A DNA stretch of 23,133 nucleotides from Acanthaster planci. Its lineage: Eukaryota; Echinodermata; Asteroidea; Valvatida; Acanthasteridae. A program made the position numbers and the translations under genes. Positions 11,201 to 19,075 of this stretch are shown here, piece after piece. Location: contig NW_019091628.1 in NCBI RefSeq assembly GCF_001949145.1, positions 62,232-85,364 of the forward strand. Reading direction: 5' to 3'. Every line of letters begins with the position of its first letter. The first letter of the stretch is position 1. A model generated the notes under the pieces. The model was not told the origin of the DNA and did no database searches. It saw only the letters and a program-made list of their open reading frames with translations.

Positions 11201-14200
11201 CGCACCGGGCCAGGGCTGGTCGGATGTGACCGGGTCTCGCATCATACTGAAGGCGTCCTCCCTTGGGTAACCGCAGGTCGTGTTGGGATTGGCCAGGGTC
11301 GTGTTGGGGATCGCTTGCATGTACCTCACTTTCAGCTCTTCATAACCTCCCACGTTGACGAGAGCTATAAAACATATTCATGCAAGGTGTGTTTTTAAAA
11401 ATTCCTCGTTGGCCAAAGATGAAAACATCACCAAAACGAAGCACAGCCAATTAAAACAAAATCAACCAAGTAATGCACTGACGAACAATGCACAGCAATC
11501 CAAGCACTAGAGTACGTGAACCATGATGCTTCCGTATTTGTCTTGTCCCCCTGTAGCCCATTGATAATAGTAATACAACTTCTTATATTGATAAAAGGGA
11601 ACAGACTATTACTCTTTCCAGCCTCAGGCTGCATCCGACTCTGTTGTCTAGAGCTACGTCTAGGTCTTCGCTCCATTGGAAATGTGCGGAGACACGGAGA
11701 CAATAGATCTAGCCGTAGCTCTGGAAGCCCTTTTCGGACACGGCCTCCGTTTGGTTACATTACTTGAATAATAGAACAGCAAGATGGCTGCCCTATGATA
11801 GAGGTCTATTACAAGTAAATCATTGACAGTTTCATATATGCTGTATTTAACTCTGTCTTCAAAAATGTGACATTGTTTAACTTTGACATCTCTTAAGAGT
11901 AAGTTAAGTGCACCCATTGGCTTTTCAATTTTGAAAGACATGTTTTATTACCGAGCAACATGAGAACAAAGCCACCGATAACCATCACCAAAGAGCCCAA
12001 CGTATCCGTATACATCACCGCCCGGAGTCCACCTGACAAAGAAACAAATTTCAGTCAGCGTTGCACAAAAAAATGAGACAGGAACTCAAGAATTGGGCCA
12101 TCTTAAACCACCTTTATATTTCTTTACGCAGGGGCAATGTTGGACCCCTTAAAGTCGTGGGCAAGTCGTGACTGATTACATTGAAACAGACACCAAAATT
12201 CCAATTGGATATGGCTTTTGTTGTAAATCATCACCATGAATTTATTGAAGTGTGTGTTTTTCCAACAAGCAAACACAATACGCTTTTCGCTTGACCTTGC
12301 TTTAAAGCTTTGACATCATAGCATAGGTGAGAACGGTGGATGCTACCAACTATTATGATGGTGTCGAAATCTTACGAACGGGTATCAGTTGACAAATTAT
12401 GATTGATTGTGAAGGATCGGTATGCGAACACAAACGCGTGGCTGTATGTGGGTGCAATACCACCGCGGCCGCGGCCCTTCAATGTAGGGTTAAAAATCTT
12501 TACAGGGACCACACCGCCCGTTTGTCAACTCCGACTTGAAGATCACAATCTGGGTCAATACCCAGAGCCAACTGAATCATTCTCTTGGCTAATTTTCGAC
12601 AATGGGGGGGGGGGTCTTTCTGCAAGTCACCCAGGCCGCACAAACAGAGATACAAGAGAGACAGTTGGTGGAATTTATCTTTCTAACAACCACTGGGAAA
12701 GAAGCCCAGTTTCTTTTTCGCATCACGAGAAAGACAGTGGCCTGTACGTGATCCTGCGTGGTTGTTCACTACCGCACTTCGCATTCTGTGTCGGATGTCC
12801 TGAATGGTATTCCGTCGTTTTTTACCAGCGATCGTGTACGCTGTAGTGAAAAGCAGTAGTATCACGCACGAAAAGTACATATTCCAGTTGAACGCTTGTT
12901 GAATGAAAATGGCTCCAGCAAAGACATCTACCTAGAAATTGATAGAATAAAAAATAAAGATATAAGCAATTTCTCTAAAACCCAAAATTGAATCGAATAA
13001 TTTACCGAATTGAATTGAATTCTTTATTGCTTATCTGTATATTCACACAATAGAAATCATCTTGGTCCTCGTGCTTAAAATATTAAAACACTTATAATAC
13101 AATTAATTAAAAAAGAAAACAGATTTCCTACAAACATCAAAAAAAGAATATTACACTCAAATAGATAAATAAACCGCATCGTGACATTAAAAAAAGATAA
13201 CAACAAAGTAAGTACAATTGAAAAAGTGTTGATTGGTAAAAAAAAAAGTTATTTAGCAATTCTATTATTGACGGATGCCATCAAGCACACTGTAACCTTC
13301 CCATTATTGCATCCCATTTAGCGCTGTTACAACAGTTGGGTAATAGCTTCTCCCGAATCTTTCTGTTTTACACTCAAAATCTGAATAAGTAAAACCACGC
13401 AAGACGCAACAAACGAGTGAAACCATATCAGAGCATGCGCACGGGAAGCCACGTCGCAACTGACCGGCGCCATTTTACACGAGAAACACTCTGACTCACG
13501 GACGTGTATAATAAAATCTGGACTCGCAATGCCCTTAATCAGCTTATAGAGTCATTGAATCAACCCGCAGCCATTTTTCCGAGCCGAATACAAAGCTTTT
13601 CCGGCAATGCCCACCGTTGTTCTTCCTGGCGTCAATGGAAGGGAACCGCCCACGCTTTTGTATTCGGCTCGGTAAAATGGCCGCTGGTTGGCTTCTTTTT
13701 CATACAAAGGCGTTGCAAGTCCAGGTTTTTTTTTTATATACGTCCGTGCTCTGACTGAGTAAGACATAACTTCTATAGAGGAGCCATACAAAGTACAACT
13801 CTTTTTCAGGTTTCCCTTTATCAAAATTTGGAATTCTTGAAAGAGTGGAAATTTCAGTCTTTCGGGATGGTTTCACTTTTTTAGGGTGGTTTTCACTCTT
13901 TTAGAGTATAGTTTTTATACGGGATTGACTCTTTATAAGAGTGAGTTTTTTACTCTTTTGCTTTTAGAAAGTAGATTGTGTAATGATTTAAAATGAAGAC
14001 GACGAAACAGTAAATATGAAATGTGACACAAAATGGCTTTTCGTGCTCCATGAAGAATTTAAGGTTGACAAAAAATTAACATCCTCGGTTTTGCAAAACA
14101 CCATAATCGGTCACTCTCCATTTTAATATCACCTTACCGATATTTTCATGAGGATGTATAAAAACAGAGTACAGACGGAAACGACGATGCGAAGCCTTTG

Positions 14201-17200
14201 ACCTCCATACCTCTTTCGAAGATATTCTGGCATCGTGACTACCTAAAACAGAGGCATAATACGGCCGTTTCACAATAATGCGCCACCAAGAGTTTGCAAC
14301 ACGTTGGCCAATCGTAACGCGCGAAAGTTGCCGACCCTTTCAAAACGCGCACTAGGTCGACAAATTTCGCGCATTGTGATTGGCCAACGCGTTGCAAACT
14401 CTTGGTGGCGCAGTATTGTGAAACGGCCGTATTAAATTAATAAATAAAAAAGAATCTTGAATTGTGGGCATTTGCTCTGACGGCAAGGATTAAAGGTAAA
14501 ATGTTCAAATGACAACAAAAGGCATTTAGAAGATGCTTACCCCGGCAGAAATGTAAACGGGAACGAAAACCCAAGCAAGCAGGAGTACATAATAAATTGC
14601 CTGGAGATGAACAGAAGAAAAAAGGTTTCGACGTCAACGCACTTCAGCACTCGCATGTTCCTTAAAGTGCCTTTTCCCTCTCCAAAAAAACGCCGAAATT
14701 GCTCTTTCTCAACATTGGAGGCATCGACACATTTTAGTTACCGGGATACGACTAATTTTCACAGTGTCAAGGGGCCAACAGAACTGATGCATGAGTGATG
14801 TGCTTGCACTGCGAACGGTCTTTTTCTGGCTCAGCGAAACAGGCGACATGGGGAATAGGGTAACGGCTTGCTGTGTTACTTGGAAATTCTGTTATGAAGT
14901 GCATTACAGGGTTGCTGTGCGTGGTTAGCATCGTGTGGTGGATGAGCGTACTCGGCGTTGGTAAAATCCTTATTGGCACTCGTTCTTTCCAACAGCAGGT
15001 CTTTAATTAATGTAGGCAAGACACTTGTAGCAGTGACACTGAGCGATTGGAGCTTGGTCTCAGGCGGTTACTTAGTAACCAGCAGGCAAGCGCGCACGTC
15101 AATATTGGAAAACGAAGATACACGAGTTTGTTACAGTTTACTTCACTGACACACTGCAAAAGCTGGGGCGTTAAATTTAACACCCCCAGTGTTATCAGAG
15201 GACTACATCAACATTTTTCACTGTGTTAAAAATTTCGGTGTTATTTCAACACTCTTGGTGTTAATTTTACAACCCTCTGTGCATTGTGACACTTGTAGGT
15301 ATGTAAAGTACACCAGCGGTGTTAAAGTAACACCTTATGGTGTGGTCATCTGATAACACCAAAAAGTGTTGTTTTTTTAACACCACAGTTTTTGCAAAGA
15401 AAGAAGAGCTTTTGTGAACCAACAACTACGCGAGCTGATTATTTCTTTGTATAAAATTTAATAGTCCGCCCGATTTTGTTGTCAGTTACGACAATAATTT
15501 ATCGGTTTATACTAGATCATTTGAGATGAAACAGGAACATATGCATTGGCGTCATCAGGATTTTGGGGAGGGGCAGACCACTTTTTCCCGGGGGGGGACC
15601 TCTAGTCAGCCATGACCTGATAAACCATTTACAACAGGAGGAGATCAGTGTTGATTTTTTGGTCCAAATTTGAGATTTTCATCCCCTTTCTTCTCGCTTT
15701 TCCCCCTCTTTTTGTTTTTAAATTGTTCTTTCCCTCCCTGATGACGCCCAGGAAACAGCAGAAAAATGGAGCACATTTTTACATTCGTCATTATTTGAGG
15801 TACGTCAGAGGGTTGAATTCTTTTTACAAACAAACTAACAAACTTTTAAGCATTTTTCCCCTCTTGCCTGGACTTCGTATATCCCCACAGCCAACCCAGA
15901 TGCCGCCCCGGTCCCGGCCAAGCCGATGAAGTGTCCTGTCCCGACGTTGCTGGCAAAAATGGATGCTCCGACCTGCAACGAACGTCCAAATCCATGACAA
16001 TGATTATCTTCGCTGCGGTCCACTCAAGTCTAAATCATATAACTTGAAAAATGAGAAAAACGACTTCGAACTTAAGGTGGTTGCCATTTTATGAATTATG
16101 AGTGCAATTTTGCTGAAATTTCACAGGCATGTCGGGAGGTGTATTTGTTGAAAGATAAAATTTCCCTTTTTTACACGGATATTTAAGATGCTGCAATCAT
16201 TTGAAAAAGATCAATGTTCTAATGTTTAATTCTTCTTAGGCGTAGTTCACACATTTCATGGGTAAATGATACTTCAAGGCAAAACGATGTATACTGGGTG
16301 ACCTGCTTCAGATATGCGGGCATTTGACTTAATTGCACACCGGAATTAATGCATCAATCGAGACTTTCAGTGCATTTTATCTAAAAAGTAACTTGACTCT
16401 CCAGTGGCACGGAATATACTTCGTGAAATTTATCATTTCATGTAGGCCTTATGTTGGATTTCACTTATATATATTAAGGAAGATTGAAAATGTCAGAATT
16501 AGCAAGTCAGACACAATTAATAAAGACATTTAAATATATCCTTTTGACATCTGAATGACATTAAATGCTCGCATATAATAGCAGAGTGTTGTAAAATTTG
16601 ATCACAGTTATTTCAAGGTTGAATGTCTCTTGTAAAGGCCGCTTTCAGTAAGTTTTATTTATCAGTTTATCAGTAATTTTTCAGTAAGTTTTTTTATCCG
16701 GAACACTTCATACACGTATACAAGCAGCCATACTTGTATACCGTAAGCTCAGACTTCCAAAGCCGAGGCAGATTTGAGAGACTCCTCTTCAATGTAATTC
16801 GAATATGAAATTGAATAACAATAATGGACGAATTTGCCAAGTAATTACGATGCATTCGAAACCTACCGGCCACCAGGTCATGGTTCTACCAGCAAGGAAA
16901 TATCCCTTTGCATTGCTCCGCCTGGACTTGTACATAGACTGAAAATCAAACGATACAAACGCATTCACCACATTATGCAGCCGTGACATAATATTTTCTA
17001 TGGTGTAATTTGACAGCTGGAATTAGAGGCCATTTCTGCGGTTGTACGACGCTCGTGGACAGGTGGTACGCGCGCGTTACATGCCACCTCGACCAATAGG
17101 GTGTCGCGATTTCCCAAATACACGCGCGTCAAGCTGAAAAACGCTCGTGTGAGTGTGGCGCCACCGCAGATAAGGCGTCTAATCAGATTAGTCTATGGGC

Positions 17201-18269
17201 CTGTATTTCAAAACTGGCGAAATTAAGAACAACCGATCCATCGTTATCATATCACACAACAACCTACTGTATTTATACTTCTATCTTATGACTATGAAGA
17301 AAAGAGATTGTAGTGACAATGTAACAAATTGGAAGTGGGTGTGCCAGTGGCTATGACTTAAGGTCTTTCCATTAGCATGCAATAGAGATTAGTCGGACAC
17401 GATTTAGCACTGCTCACAGGGATACCCCGATCCTCGATAGGAATCTAAGGCAAGTTCGATCAAGGACCATAGTTAACCATAGTTAGACTTACTCTGCCCG
17501 AGCGCAGGCTAGTCGACAATGGTTGGACTAATCCAGTCAACTATTCGCGAGCAGCCTATCGAGGTTTGCTGCATCGTTGGTTGCCATAAATCGTTTTTTC
17601 AATAGCACAGTGCAGAAGGTTATAAGAAAACTGCTGGAAAAAACAGTACGTCGCTAGTAAAAGACCATTAATTTCCACTTTCCACTATTTGCTATCACCT
17701 TTTCTCCCCTTCGGCCTAATGACCTGACAACTGTTGGCTGGGGTCGTTCGTACTTCAACTTCACTGCACATGCACTAGGTACGTCACGAATCCACCACTA
17801 CAGGCCCATGATCGAACTTACCCAAGGGGAACCAGAGCTGGATTCCATTTCAGTTTAAAAGACATCCTCCGAGCCGTAGCCACCCCCCCGTATACTACTA
17901 TCAGCATGTAATAATCTACGTTCATTCTCCTTGGTATTCATTCATTCGTTTCGTTAGCATCGTGATATTTATAGTCTACATACTTAGAATCTAAATTTGG
18001 AGTTTAATAAACACACAAAATGACCCCCTTTTGTTTTTCTTTTGAAGCACGACAGAAATGGTTGGTCAGAAAGACCTCGTTTCGTTCGAAAAATGACTGC
18101 TCCGATTACAATGCGTATGTGCTTTCGTAACACACAACTATCAAGTGACTGCTTAAACTGCCACAAATCCGAGTAGTTAACTTACCCATAAGCCGACCAA
18201 AGAGACGAAAACGAAGTACAGGCAGATTACTGCGATGTCCACGGCGTCTACTCCGCTAGCGCTAGCCAT
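5051..18269 (-). CDS. SLC5A9-like: Complete sodium/glucose cotransporter-like gene (SLC5 SGLT branch), 15 coding exons, 640 aa
   Basis: Na+-coupled sugar or polyol symporter of the plasma membrane with the 14-helix LeuT-type fold. I joined 15 exons (84, 72, 105, 60, 105, 106, 81, 212, 136, 108, 151, 169, 216, 136 and 182 nt). All phases agree and give 640 codons plus TGA with no internal stop. Visible landmarks are TM1 ASNVGTGHF (residues 59-67), [11 protein letters not shown] (108-118), YTDTLG (185-190), WYFCADQ (269-275), [11 protein letters not shown] (370-380), [11 protein letters not shown] (421-431) and GAFWG (464-468). By alignment from memory to human SGLT1, the Na2-site serines (S372/S373) and sugar residues N61, H66, E85, Y270 and K301 are kept, but the positions of W291 and Q457 carry F271 and N437. 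The segment from RAPPCG to RPAV resembles SGLT4 (SLC5A9), but SLC5A1, A2 or A10 orthology is not excluded. Substrate is unknown. All introns are GT-AG except intron 3 (GC-AG). Confidence 0.96.
5233..5896. other. Intron 14 of SGLT gene A
   Basis: 664 nt, GT-AG. No repeat or exon recognised. Confidence 0.8.
5897..6032 (-). CDS. SLC5A9-like: SGLT gene A, coding exon 14 (cytoplasmic linker)
   Basis: Residues 536-580 plus one base (136 nt). [11 protein letters not shown] matches the LTWWTR-type motif after helix 13. It is followed by a charged, acidic cytoplasmic linker (EESDNEEAD), poorly conserved in the family and a likely place for regulatory modification. Acceptor CATGACAG, donor G|GTATCA. 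Confidence 0.93.
6265..6480 (-). CDS. SLC5A9-like: SGLT gene A, coding exon 13
   Basis: Residues 464-535 (216 nt). [20 protein letters not shown], the extracellular segment [19 protein letters not shown], then helix [20 protein letters not shown] and FTERLPDEN. Acceptor TTGAACAG, donor AAT|GTAGGT. Reading through the donor continues in frame for some codons, but the next exon supplies the expected family sequence. Confidence 0.95.
6481..7020. other. Intron 12 of SGLT gene A
   Basis: 540 nt. It contains an A-run beside a C-run at 6496-6516 and the strong 62-bp hairpin at 6907-6968. No exon seen. Confidence 0.8.
6907..6968. repeat. 62-bp near-perfect palindrome (hairpin with GAAA loop)
   Basis: Two 29-nt arms (left TACGGAAGGGTATAAGG then GCCACTTGCAAA; right the reverse complement with four changes) flank GAAA. 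It sits in intron 12 about 50 nt beyond the exon 12 donor. The loop is too small for a usual microRNA precursor. It may be a tiny foldback element or a structured intron segment. Confidence 0.75.
7021..7189 (-). CDS. SLC5A9-like: SGLT gene A, coding exon 12
   Basis: Residues 407-463 (169 nt). [20 protein letters not shown] then [11 protein letters not shown]. Human SGLT1 has DYIQSIT in place of LYINSMQ, so the sugar-binding Gln457 is Asn437 here, D454 is Leu and T460 is Gln. Acceptor CACTGCAG, donor AAG|GTCCGT, a weaker donor than its neighbours. Confidence 0.95.
7190..8011. other. Intron 11 of SGLT gene A
   Basis: 822 nt. A local direct repeat, CCCCAGGCGGG, occurs at about 7655 and 7680. 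No exon or mobile element recognised. Confidence 0.8.
8012..8162 (-). CDS. SLC5A9-like: SGLT gene A, coding exon 11
   Basis: Residues 357-406 plus two bases (151 nt). [20 protein letters not shown] then [14 protein letters not shown] is the most conserved SLC5 core helix. S372 and S373 match the Na2-site serines of SGLT1. It then runs into [17 protein letters not shown]. Acceptor CTCAG, donor CG|GTGAGA. Confidence 0.97.
8163..9266. other. Intron 10 of SGLT gene A
   Basis: 1,104 nt. It holds a GC-rich stretch of repeated TTGGCCTTGAGG-type words (8713-8780), the G-quadruplex-like run at 8891-8917, C- and G-runs at 9178-9245 and a short TG repeat at 9201-9213. No exon seen. Confidence 0.75.
8891..8917 (+). 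repeat. G-quadruplex-type G-run
   Basis: Four runs of at least four G separated by T, T and AAAGGT on the plus strand: GGGGGTGGGGTGGGG, then GGGGGG. The SGLT gene is on the minus strand, so the G-runs are on the template strand and the RNA would be C-rich. Confidence 0.6.
9267..9374 (-). CDS. SLC5A9-like: SGLT gene A, coding exon 10
   Basis: Residues 321-356 plus one base (108 nt). Cysteine-rich extracellular loop [20 protein letters not shown] then [10 protein letters not shown], with four Cys in the family spacing. It ends GPMPSG, where most SGLTs have VELMPxG. Acceptor TGACAG, donor AGCG|GTAAGA. Confidence 0.95.
9375..9694. other. Intron 9 of SGLT gene A
   Basis: 320 nt. No repeat or exon recognised. 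Confidence 0.85.
9695..9830 (-). CDS. SLC5A9-like: SGLT gene A, coding exon 9
   Basis: Residues 276-320 plus one base (136 nt). [18 protein letters not shown] is the classic VQR-x-L-x-AK SGLT signature. K301 matches the sugar-site K321 of human SGLT1. It ends [15 protein letters not shown]. Acceptor CCGTGCAG, donor G|GTAACT. Confidence 0.97.
9831..11152. other. Intron 8 of SGLT gene A
   Basis: 1,322 nt, the largest intron of the gene. It has a 14-base A run at 10388-10401 and otherwise looks like unique AT-rich sequence. No gene seen on either strand. Confidence 0.75.
11153..11364 (-). CDS. SLC5A9-like: SGLT gene A, coding exon 8
   Basis: Residues 205-275 (212 nt). Extracellular loop [18 protein letters not shown], an Asn-rich stretch with two NTT sequons, then [20 protein letters not shown] as in SGLTs, and helix [15 protein letters not shown]270 is kept, but Phe replaces the Trp of human position 291. 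The donor CAG|GTAAAA is followed by a long A run on the transcript strand. Confidence 0.96.
11365..11951. other. Intron 7 of SGLT gene A
   Basis: 587 nt of AT-rich sequence. Nothing recognised. Confidence 0.8.
11952..12032 (-). CDS. SLC5A9-like: SGLT gene A, coding exon 7
   Basis: Residues 178-204 plus one base (81 nt). [13 protein letters not shown] includes D187, equivalent to human D204. Gln normally follows TDTL; here it is Gly. The rest is the hydrophobic helix [15 protein letters not shown]. Acceptor TTTGTCAG, donor G|GTAATA. Confidence 0.94.
12033..12825. other. Intron 6 of SGLT gene A
   Basis: 793 nt. It includes the palindrome CCGCGGCCGCGG near 12463 and a ten-base G run near 12605. 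A 147-codon open frame on the plus strand here has no recognisable protein features. Confidence 0.75.
12826..12931 (-). CDS. SLC5A9-like: SGLT gene A, coding exon 6
   Basis: Residues 143-177 plus the first base of codon 178 (106 nt, phase 0 to 1). [14 protein letters not shown] carries the Asp equivalent to human D161, and the exon ends TTAYTIAG at the start of the GGLxAVxYTDT motif. Donor G|GTAAAA. Confidence 0.95.
13000..13380 (-). mobile_element. 3' end of a non-LTR (LINE) retrotransposon, decayed
   Basis: On the minus strand a frame ending at TAA (13304-13306) reads [21 protein letters not shown]. This resembles the KTERFRxSFFPxxxxLWN tail of CR1/L2/RTE-type ORF2 proteins. It is followed by about 300 nt of AT-rich 3' UTR and a GCAATAAAGAATTCAATTCAA end, a typical short-repeat LINE tail. 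Only the last few dozen codons are kept. Clade not assigned. Confidence 0.6.
13489..13756. mobile_element. hAT-like foldback MITE with perfect 8-bp target duplication
   Basis: The direct repeat CTCTGACT at 13489-13496 and 13749-13756 flanks a 252-bp element beginning CACGGACGT and ending ACGTCCGTG. The arms stay alignable for about 110 bp, including CCGAGCCGAATACAAA in both orientations (near 13580 and 13660). No transposase is encoded. The 8-bp duplication and long inverted repeats fit a non-autonomous hAT-superfamily element. Confidence 0.85.
13838..13966. repeat. Cluster of ACTCTTW / WAAGAGT short inverted repeats
   Basis: Words such as ACTCTTTTAGAGT and ACTCTTTATAAGAGT recur several times within about 130 bp. 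They are self-complementary, so the region can form several small hairpins. Possibly the remains of a palindrome-rich MITE. Ends not determined. Confidence 0.5.
14138..14242 (-). CDS. SLC5A9-like: SGLT gene A, coding exon 5
   Basis: Residues 108-142, 105 nt. It begins [18 protein letters not shown], a strong SGLT signature, and ends LYILMKIS, keeping the Lys that matches human K157. Acceptor CTGTTTTAG, donor TCG|GTAAGG. A foldback MITE stops about 14 nt before the acceptor AG. Confidence 0.96.
14257..14434. mobile_element. TA-flanked foldback MITE beside the exon 5 acceptor
   Basis: The 174-bp element (14259-14432) begins ATACGGCCGTTTCACAATA and ends with its reverse complement. The arms are about 75 bp, with two mismatches in the first 55. 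TA flanks both sides (14257-14258 and 14433-14434), as in Tc1/mariner insertions. It fills more than half of the 298-nt intron 4 and ends 14 nt from the exon 5 acceptor AG. Confidence 0.85.
14541..14600 (-). CDS. SLC5A9-like: SGLT gene A, coding exon 4
   Basis: Residues 88-107, only 60 nt: one hydrophobic helix ([20 protein letters not shown]) ending in the family pattern FVPxYIxAG. Acceptor CATCTCCAG, donor GGG|GTAAGC, phase 0 on both sides. Confidence 0.93.
15152..15398. mobile_element. GTGTTA-rich MITE with TGCAAAARCTG ends
   Basis: The left end CACTGCAAAAGCTGGGGCGT and the right end (reverse complement CTTTGCAAAAACTGTGGTGT) are terminal inverted repeats. Inside, GTGTTA/TAACAC words alternate in both orientations, and GTGTTATCAGAKGAC occurs near each end. 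It resembles a palindrome-rich MITE type I recall from fish and marine invertebrates. No target duplication found. Confidence 0.75.
15548..15748. mobile_element. Short element with perfect 12-bp inverted ends GGCGTCATCAGG
   Basis: GGCGTCATCAGG at 15548-15559 and CCTGATGACGCC at 15737-15748 enclose about 200 bp: a G-rich left part and a pyrimidine-rich right part. No coding capacity. A diverged relative lies at 3994-4279. Confidence 0.6.
15868..15972 (-). CDS. SLC5A9-like: SGLT gene A, coding exon 3 (GC donor)
   Basis: Residues 53-87, 105 nt. It carries [20 protein letters not shown], the unwound core helix that lines the Na+ and sugar sites (N61, H66), and ends in IYEVQ with the conserved Glu at 85. 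Acceptor GTTGCAG. The donor reads CAG|GCAAGAG, a GC rather than GT splice site. The length and the phase match with exon 4 leave no better GT choice. Confidence 0.93.
15973..16866. other. Intron 2 of SGLT gene A
   Basis: 894 nt of AT-rich sequence. A short local duplication of CAGTAAGTTTT and TATCAGT words lies at 16647-16692. No exon seen. Confidence 0.8.
16867..16938 (-). CDS. SLC5A9-like: SGLT gene A, coding exon 2
   Basis: Residues 29-52, phase 0 to 0, 72 nt. It encodes [18 protein letters not shown] then TMTWWP, the conserved loop and the start of core helix 1. Acceptor TTTTCAG, donor CCG|GTAGGT. It is 18/24 identical in protein to the matching exon of the neighbouring paralogue at 1026-1097. 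Confidence 0.96.
16939..18185. other. Intron 1 of SGLT gene A
   Basis: 1,247 nt. Nothing recognised beyond a small direct repeat, ACCATAGTTA, at about 17466 and 17476. Confidence 0.8.
18186..18269 (-). CDS. SLC5A9-like: SGLT gene A, coding exon 1
   Basis: Residues 1-28: a ten-residue N-terminus ([10 protein letters not shown]) followed by the first membrane helix, [18 protein letters not shown]. The start is fixed by an in-frame TGA nine bases upstream and a good context (G at -3, G at +4). The donor is TGG|GTAAG in phase 0. The N-terminus is shorter than in human SGLT1, which has about 27 residues before this helix. Confidence 0.93.
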
Positions 18270-18278
18270 GACGTGCGG

Positions 18279-18290
18279 TCAAATCTCCAT
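18279..18290 (-). promoter_or_regulatory. Minimal upstream ORF of SGLT gene A
   Basis: ATG-GAG-ATT-TGA ends nine bases before the main ATG and in the same frame. If it is in the mRNA it could lower initiation at the main start. Other upstream ATGs also lie within 100 nt. Confidence 0.4.
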
Positions 18291-18609
18291 GTTAAATTCG
18301 GGCACACGAGCTAGCTCTTATTTTCATAGCAAAGCCGCTCCCATCTGGTCGATGATGCATCGCACTCAAGCTTGACAGAGCACACAAGACAAAGTACAAA
18401 CTGGATACACGTATGCACCGGTTCTTTTAGCATTAATTAACAAACTTCATGACAGCGAGGGGGATTTGGCTGGTTTTTCTTTCAATCAACTGTGAGTGCG
18501 CGTCAAAGTGGGCACTCGAGAAGTCGCGTACAGCTTGGTACGGCGCCGCTGTTACTGCATGTACTGTTGGGTACTGTTGGCTACATGTACATACTCTGGT
18601 GTGAATTTG

Positions 18610-18618
18610 TATTTTATA
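18610..18618 (-). promoter_or_regulatory. Possible TATA box upstream of SGLT gene A
   Basis: TATAAAATA on the minus strand 341 nt upstream of the ATG. The position is plausible only if the 5' UTR is about 300 nt or contains no further intron. Confidence 0.25.
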
Positions 18619-19075
18619 CGGCTGAATTGAGTTAAACACAAAGACCATATTTTATGGGGCGGTGCTCTACTCAATCAAAGGCGAGCATGGTAGGTTGAAA
18701 GCTCTTGACGTGCAGGGACAAAAAGGCAAAACACTCGACATGTCGTGTTCGGAATCACCGCAGGTGATTGGTTCGTGGCATGTGGGGAAAACCATCACGG
18801 GCCGAGTTGAAGTAAAATTCAGTAATTTAGAAAGTTCACGCTGGACACTTTCCAGCGGTTAGTTTACTTCAAGATGGCAATTGGGTCATCGTCAGTTGAA
18901 AGGCGTTTCGTGGATGCCGCTTGTGGGCGCATGCCCAGTCAGATATGGTTTATACATTCAATGAAATGGCCGAATCTCAGTAACACGCGAGACGATACAA
19001 GTTTAAATAAAAATAATGGAATCGTTTTTTCGGGGGGTGGGAGAGTTGTTTCGAGACTTCTCTGATTCCAACACA

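Larger units (their letters stand above)
12932..14137. other. Intron 5 of SGLT gene A, transposon-rich
   Basis: 1,206 nt. It holds, in order, a non-LTR retrotransposon tail (about 13000-13380), a hAT-like foldback MITE (13489-13756) and a cluster of ACTCTT palindromes (13838-13966). Confidence 0.8.
14601..15867. other. Intron 3 of SGLT gene A (GC-AG)
   Basis: 1,267 nt. It contains the GTGTTA-rich MITE (15152-15398) and the element with GGCGTCATCAGG ends (15548-15748). Spliced from a GC donor at 15867-15866. Confidence 0.8.
18270..19075. other. 5' flank of SGLT gene A and 3' flank of the GPCR
   Basis: 806 nt between two genes on the same strand. It holds a possible TATA box (18610-18618) and a three-codon upstream ORF. 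I saw no canonical AATAAA for the GPCR on the minus strand here. Confidence 0.7.

Noticed and set aside
12403-12846. 147-codon open frame on the plus strand
   Set aside because: It runs across SGLT intron 6 and into exon 6 antisense and includes a poly-Gly run from a G tract. A chance frame.
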